The notes under the pieces were generated by a model, which was not told the origin of the DNA, searched no databases, and worked only from the letters and a program-made list of their open reading frames with translations. The position numbers and the translations under genes were made by a program. DNA of 64,000 nucleotides from G963676335 sp963676335 (GTDB lineage: Bacteria > Pseudomonadota > Alphaproteobacteria > Rickettsiales > Rickettsiaceae): contig OY781057.1 of NCBI GenBank assembly GCA_963676335.1, positions 1-64,000 of the forward strand. Reading direction: 5' to 3'. Position 1 is the stretch's first letter. Every line of letters starts with the position of its first letter. Of the stretch, positions 60,065 to 64,000 are shown in pieces.

Positions 60065-60945
60065 TAATTAAACATTAGTTTTTTTATTTCTTTATTTTCA
60101 GAATAGATTATAAATAAAGTTGATGGAATTAATATTGCTGCACCATATAGCGTGCTAGTTGATGGAATATCTCCAAATATCAAATAACTTCCTAATGACG
60201 ATATAATTAATTCAAAATATCGATATGGAGCCGTCGCTGTACCATCTACTAAAGAAAATGCTTTTAATAAACAATACAGTAGTAAATTAGCATTAATTCC
60301 AAGAAATAAGCATAAAATAATATCTGATATTTCTATTGATTTCCAATAATGTAATGCCAACGGAAAAGCTAAAAAAGTTGTTACTATATCTGAATAAAAT
60401 AACATACTAAGCATAGACTCTTTTATAACAAATTTTTTATTAATAACATCCAACATTGCAAAACCAATAGCAGCAAATATAAAAATGGTAGACCATGGAT
60501 TAAAATCACTAGTATGAGGTTTTAAAGTTACTATCATTCCTACTAATCCTATTATTGTCACTACCCAACGTTGCCATATTATTTTCTCGCTTAAAAAAAA
60601 ATACCCTAACATTATGAAAAATAATGGTGTTGCAAAGCTTAAAGTAGTTGCTGTAGAAACCTGTACTACAGATAATCCAAAAATCCATGCTAAAATACCT
60701 AAAAATAATAATGATCCCCTTGCAATATGAATAACAATATGTTGAGTTTTAATTTTTTTAAAACCATAGTAAAAAATAAATGGTAACAGTGTAATTGTGC
60801 TAAAAAAGAAACGTAAAAATGCTATTTGAGTACTATGCATGTAATCCCCAAGATATTTAGCTAGGATATCTTGGCTAGCACTTATTACTAAGCTTCCAAT
60901 AAACCATGAAATTCCTAAAAAATAGGTTTTAACATTTTTGTTCAT
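60064..60945 (-). CDS. DMT (EamA) carrier, candidate S-adenosylmethionine importer
   Basis: A 293-residue, 10-helix transporter made of two EamA repeats. Features include AFLRFFFSTITLLPFIFYYG, the IHIARGSLLFLGILAWIFGL stretch and LSEKIIWQRWVVTIIGLVGM. These lines strongly recall Rickettsia prowazekii Sam (RP076), shown to import S-adenosylmethionine from the host. Identity as Sam is from memory of that sequence. If correct it implies dependence on host SAM. It is coupled to rluD. Confidence 0.82.
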   Translation of the reverse strand: MNKNVKTYFLGISWFIGSLVISASQDILAKYLGDYMHSTQIAFLRFFFSTITLLPFIFYYGFKKIKTQHIVIHIARGSLLFLGILAWIFGLSVVQVSTATTLSFATPLFFIMLGYFFLSEKIIWQRWVVTIIGLVGMIVTLKPHTSDFNPWSTIFIFAAIGFAMLDVINKKFVIKESMLSMLFYSDIVTTFLAFPLALHYWKSIEISDIILCLFLGINANLLLYCLLKAFSLVDGTATAPYRYFELIISSLGSYLIFGDIPSTSTLYGAAILIPSTLFIIYSENKEIKKLMFN

Positions 60946-61050
60946 GATCTTATACCTATATAAATATTAATAGTAATTAAGGTTAGGTAATCTTAATTTA
61001 TTTTTATACTTAACGTCAATATGATTTTTAAATTGGTATTATCTTCATAA

Positions 61051-62727
61051 TTATTTAAAAGCCTTTATCTGCTCTACATTTACCAATATCTCTGGCTCTT
61101 TACCAATAGATTCCTTTAACGTTTTTTTTACATAAGAACGTACTGTTTTTGATACGTCATCAAGACTAGGGCGAATAAGATCATTTATTACGATATGTAA
61201 TTTAGATTTAATAATTTCAATAAATTTATTATCACTTGCATTATCTAAACAACCAGGGAAAACAATAATAGGCTTGTTGATTATTTTTAAAGTACTATTT
61301 AATAGTATCGTTACTATAACAAGTCCATTTATTGACATTTTTTTTCGCATTTTAAATATTTGTGATTCACTATGCAAAAGACAGTTTCCATCTATACCCA
61401 AATATCCATTTTGCACCGTACCAATAACTTTTGGACCATCTTTATCTAGTTTAATCACCATTCCATTATTAGATTCAATAGTATATTGCACTCCTAGCTT
61501 TTTTGCTAATTTAGCATGTTCATGTATATGCATTGCATTTCCATGAACCGGCACAGCTATTTTAGGCTTTAGAAGAGCATACATTTCTGTTAATTCATCT
61601 ATATTTGCATGTCCTGATACATGTACGAAATGGTCTCTTTCAGTAATTACTTCAATATTAGATCTAATTAATGCATTCATAATAAAAAATATCTTTTTTT
61701 CATTACCAGGAATAATTTTAGAAGAAAAGATTACTTTATCCTTAGGCGCTAATTTAACATCATTATGATTTTTTTTAGCCATTTTAGTAATAGCCGCTAA
61801 AGGTTCTCCTTGGCAACCAGTTGCTATTATCAAAATATTTTCTCGTTTATATTTACTTATATCTTTAGAATCAATGAAGCAATTAGTATCTGTTAAATAA
61901 CCAGTTTCTTGCGCTATTTGAGACATACGATGGAGACTGCGTCCACATAATGCTATTTTTCGTCCAGCCTTCTTAGCAGCATATATAAGTGTATTAATTC
62001 TTGCTATATTTGATGCAAAAATTGTTACTACAACTAATTGAGGACTATTTACAATAATATCAACTAGACTCTCTCGTAAATCTCCTTCAGATTTGGAGAT
62101 ACATGTTTCAAATACATTAGTAGAATCACATATTAATGCTAATACTCCTTCCTCTCCACATGATTTTAAAAGATTTTTATCAGTAACATTACCCACCACA
62201 GGAGAATAATCAAATTTCCAATCTCCTGTATGAAAGATATTTCCAACTTCTGTTTTTATTAACAACGCTTGCATTTCAGGAGCAGAATGCGTTAAAGGTA
62301 TCATTTTTACAACGAAAGGATCTAGATTAATTTCTGATCCAGCGGATACTTCAATAATTTTTAATTTTTTACTAGCAACGAATTCCTCTAATCTGGATTT
62401 AAGAAAAGTAGTAGTAAATTTAGTGCCATAGATTGGGCATTTAAGATAATTCCATAGATATGGGATTGCTCCTAAATGATCTTCATGAGCATGAGTTAAT
62501 ATTAGACCTATTAAATCTATGTTATATTGTTTTATAAATGATAAATCTGCAACAATCATATCTACCCCAGACAAATGATCATCTGCAAATCCAATTCCAC
62601 AGTCAACCATAATCCACTTGCCATTATAATGGTAAAGATTTAAATTTATTCCAATTTCATCTGCGCCTCCCAATGGAAGAAATAATAATTTTTTCTTATA
62701 TGAAGAAAAATCAATTTTTATATTCAT
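61051..62727 (-). CDS. rnj: Ribonuclease J
   Basis: Metallo-beta-lactamase RNase (5'-3' exonuclease/endonuclease) for rRNA and mRNA processing. The 558 residues include LTHAHEDHLGAIPYLW (zinc motif HxHxDH), FHTGDWKFD, then ATGCQGEPLAAITKM and HVSGHANIDELTEMYALLKP. The beta-CASP motifs and C-terminal tail (VRSYVKKTLKESIGKEPEIL) are present. The gap to the DMT gene is 105 bp. Confidence 0.95.
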   Translation of the reverse strand: MNIKIDFSSYKKKLLFLPLGGADEIGINLNLYHYNGKWIMVDCGIGFADDHLSGVDMIVADLSFIKQYNIDLIGLILTHAHEDHLGAIPYLWNYLKCPIYGTKFTTTFLKSRLEEFVASKKLKIIEVSAGSEINLDPFVVKMIPLTHSAPEMQALLIKTEVGNIFHTGDWKFDYSPVVGNVTDKNLLKSCGEEGVLALICDSTNVFETCISKSEGDLRESLVDIIVNSPQLVVVTIFASNIARINTLIYAAKKAGRKIALCGRSLHRMSQIAQETGYLTDTNCFIDSKDISKYKRENILIIATGCQGEPLAAITKMAKKNHNDVKLAPKDKVIFSSKIIPGNEKKIFFIMNALIRSNIEVITERDHFVHVSGHANIDELTEMYALLKPKIAVPVHGNAMHIHEHAKLAKKLGVQYTIESNNGMVIKLDKDGPKVIGTVQNGYLGIDGNCLLHSESQIFKMRKKMSINGLVIVTILLNSTLKIINKPIIVFPGCLDNASDNKFIEIIKSKLHIVINDLIRPSLDDVSKTVRSYVKKTLKESIGKEPEILVNVEQIKAFK

Positions 62728-63060
62728 TTTATTTTTATTTTATATGGAAAAATTTTTCTATTTTTAAAAAAGTTGATATATTTTTTTCAAAGAGATTTTG
62801 CTAGGAAGGAAGAATTTTATTTTTTAGATATTCAATCCCTGCTTTAATTTGGGTATATTAAGCTATTCACTATTTTTTAAAATAGTATTATTAGCGCACT
62901 AAAAATTTACTCATTTATTACTATATCTCTATTTAAATATAATTTATAGTATTTTACTATATTTTTAAAGCAAAATATTTATTTATTATAATTTAAATAA
63001 TCGAATATAAAGAATACGTAAGGATAATGTTTTACATAAATAAAGATTTGAATTAGAAAT
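62728..63060. other. Intergenic region between rnj and rlpA
   Basis: 333 bp, very AT-rich, divergent between two genes. It must hold both promoters. A perfect small hairpin ACTATTTT-TT-AAAATAGT lies at 62869-62886. No ORF above 30 codons with a credible start and no RNA fold was seen. Confidence 0.4.
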
Positions 63061-64000
63061 ATGAAATTAACACACTGTGTTTCAATATTATTTTTATTAT
63101 TTTTATTTTCTGGTTGCAGTCATAATGAGGGACTAATCAATAAATATGGAACTAATCAGTGTTATAAAACTTACTCTAATGCTAATAGATCATATACAAT
63201 TCATGCTAATAAATATAATCCCTTAAAAAAAGTTTCTAATTATACTGAAGTTGGTGTCGCTTCTTGGTATGGAAGCAAAAAGGGTAAGACCACTAATAAA
63301 AAAACAGCCGGAGGAGATAAATATAATAAACGAAAATTAACAGCTGCACATAAAACTTTACCATTGCTCAGTATGGTTAAAGTAACAAATTTATCCAATA
63401 ATAAAAATGTAGTAGTGGTAATTACAGATAGAGGCCCATTTGTTAAGGGGAGAATAATAGATGTTTCAGAAAGAGCATCTGAGGAGTTAGGATTTAAATA
63501 CATAGGAACGACAAAAGTAAAAGTAGAATTTTTAAAAAAAAATACATCTAAACTAATAAACTATGTTAAACAAAACAGAAATGCAAATCAGCATAAGGCA
63601 ATTAATATTGTTGTATTAGAAAATAATGAAATTATTTGCCAAGCATTAACTGATTTTACAAAGCCAAATAATATCATTTCTTGTAAAAATAATGATTCTG
63701 TTAATAACATATTGAAGCAAATTTATAAGATTCACTTGTTAATAATAGATGATTTCGACTTATGCAATCAAATATTACTAGATAGGAGTTATTTAGTTAT
63801 CAATTTTACTAGTCACGAAATTCCAAATTCTTTATTTTATGAAAAACCATTTAAGTTACAAAATTTATTAGATAAAGTTAACATTCTTTACGAGAAAAAA
63901 AAAATATTTTGTATTATTAATAATGGACTGCTTTATGATGAAGAAAAAAGCATTTTACGTTGGTATCAAAAAATTATCCATTTAACAGAAAAAGAAAATA
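63061..64000 (+). CDS. rlpA: RlpA lipoprotein running in frame into a response-regulator-like region (partial)
   Basis: Open from the ATG at 63061 to the window end (313 codons). Residues 1-19 form a lipoprotein signal with lipobox LFSGC. Residues about 62-155 are the RlpA double-psi barrel: GVASWYGSKKGKT, TAAHKTLP and ITDRGPFVKGRIIDVSERAS. RlpA is a septal lytic transglycosylase. From about residue 180 the chain reads like a degenerate receiver domain: INIVVLENNEIICQALTDF, HLLIIDDFDL and YEKPFKLQNLLDKV. Then comes the start of an OmpR-like winged helix (NNGLLYDEEKSIL, IIHLTEKEN). These resemble an alphaproteobacterial regulator family with KPFRLGALLARL and IRLTEKE motifs. RlpA normally has a SPOR domain there. 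The end is cut by the window. Confidence 0.8.
   Translation, partial: MKLTHCVSILFLLFLFSGCSHNEGLINKYGTNQCYKTYSNANRSYTIHANKYNPLKKVSNYTEVGVASWYGSKKGKTTNKKTAGGDKYNKRKLTAAHKTLPLLSMVKVTNLSNNKNVVVVITDRGPFVKGRIIDVSERASEELGFKYIGTTKVKVEFLKKNTSKLINYVKQNRNANQHKAINIVVLENNEIICQALTDFTKPNNIISCKNNDSVNNILKQIYKIHLLIIDDFDLCNQILLDRSYLVINFTSHEIPNSLFYEKPFKLQNLLDKVNILYEKKKIFCIINNGLLYDEEKSILRWYQKIIHLTEKEN

Noticed and set aside
1..64000. CRISPR array, prophage or complete insertion sequence
   Set aside because: No regularly spaced repeats, cas genes, phage structural genes, integrase or transposase were found on either strand.

Overview
The window is AT-rich, densely packed and almost repeat-free. It carries the genes of an obligately host-associated alphaproteobacterium. 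A 17 kDa surface-antigen lipoprotein, an ELM1-family protein, a candidate S-adenosylmethionine carrier of the drug/metabolite family, a PleC-type histidine kinase and several import-type carriers (MHS, DAACS, Bcr/CflA) point to Rickettsiales. Flagellar genes (motAB, flgD, two fliK-like genes, fliFGHN) exclude classical Rickettsia and suggest a flagellated Rickettsiaceae or Midichloriaceae lineage, such as a protist endosymbiont. I cannot name the genus from sequence alone.

Layout. 1-3000: end of rpsI, a terminal-inverted-repeat element, then pgk, a tiny flbD-derived ORF and nhaA on the minus strand. 3000-6000: secY-adk (plus) facing glpX. 6000-12800: fabI and an OmpW-like porin, then lptC-lptA-lptB and a large three-domain aas. 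12800-19400: motB-motA, tadA, a cation diffusion facilitator, the 17 kDa lipoprotein, xthA, an SPFH protein, plsC and tRNA-Phe. 19500-24700: eptA, lpxC, an MHS carrier and a dicarboxylate carrier. 24700-30200: a minus-strand block iscS - 73-codon ORF - iscU - iscA - priA - pyrH - frr. 30200-32620: the most irregular stretch, with a decayed ORF, a second inverted-repeat element, a duplicated scrap of iscS and an unrecognised 600-residue protein. 32690-36520: ppa-fliK-flgD. 36600-42050: Bcr-type exporter, AmgK-like kinase, class I aldolase, rimP-nusA with a ylxR scrap, tRNA-Leu. 42060-49300: N-terminally truncated mfd, mlaF-mlaE, dsbB, tolB-ruvA-ruvB. 49300-58000: third repeat copy, histidine kinase, second FliK-like gene with dusB and lolA, then fliF-fliG-fliH-fliN. 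58000-64000: ELM1, rluD, DMT carrier, RNase J and an rlpA that runs in frame into a response-regulator-like domain.

How the genes fit together. Envelope biogenesis dominates: LPS (lpxC, eptA, lptABC), phospholipid (plsC, aas, fabI, mlaEF), lipoprotein sorting (lolA), tolB and rlpA. Central carbon is limited to gluconeogenic steps (pgk, glpX, class I fba). Motility genes are scattered over three loci. The flagellar regulator FlbD has shrunk to a 62-codon ORF that keeps only its two ends, so control of these genes has probably been rewired.

No complete insertion sequence, prophage or CRISPR array was seen. The most notable items are the mini-FlbD, the RlpA/response-regulator fusion, the tandem duplication beside iscS with its candidate secreted protein, the oversized FlgD, the Mfd without UvrA-binding modules, and a three-copy family of inverted-repeat elements.
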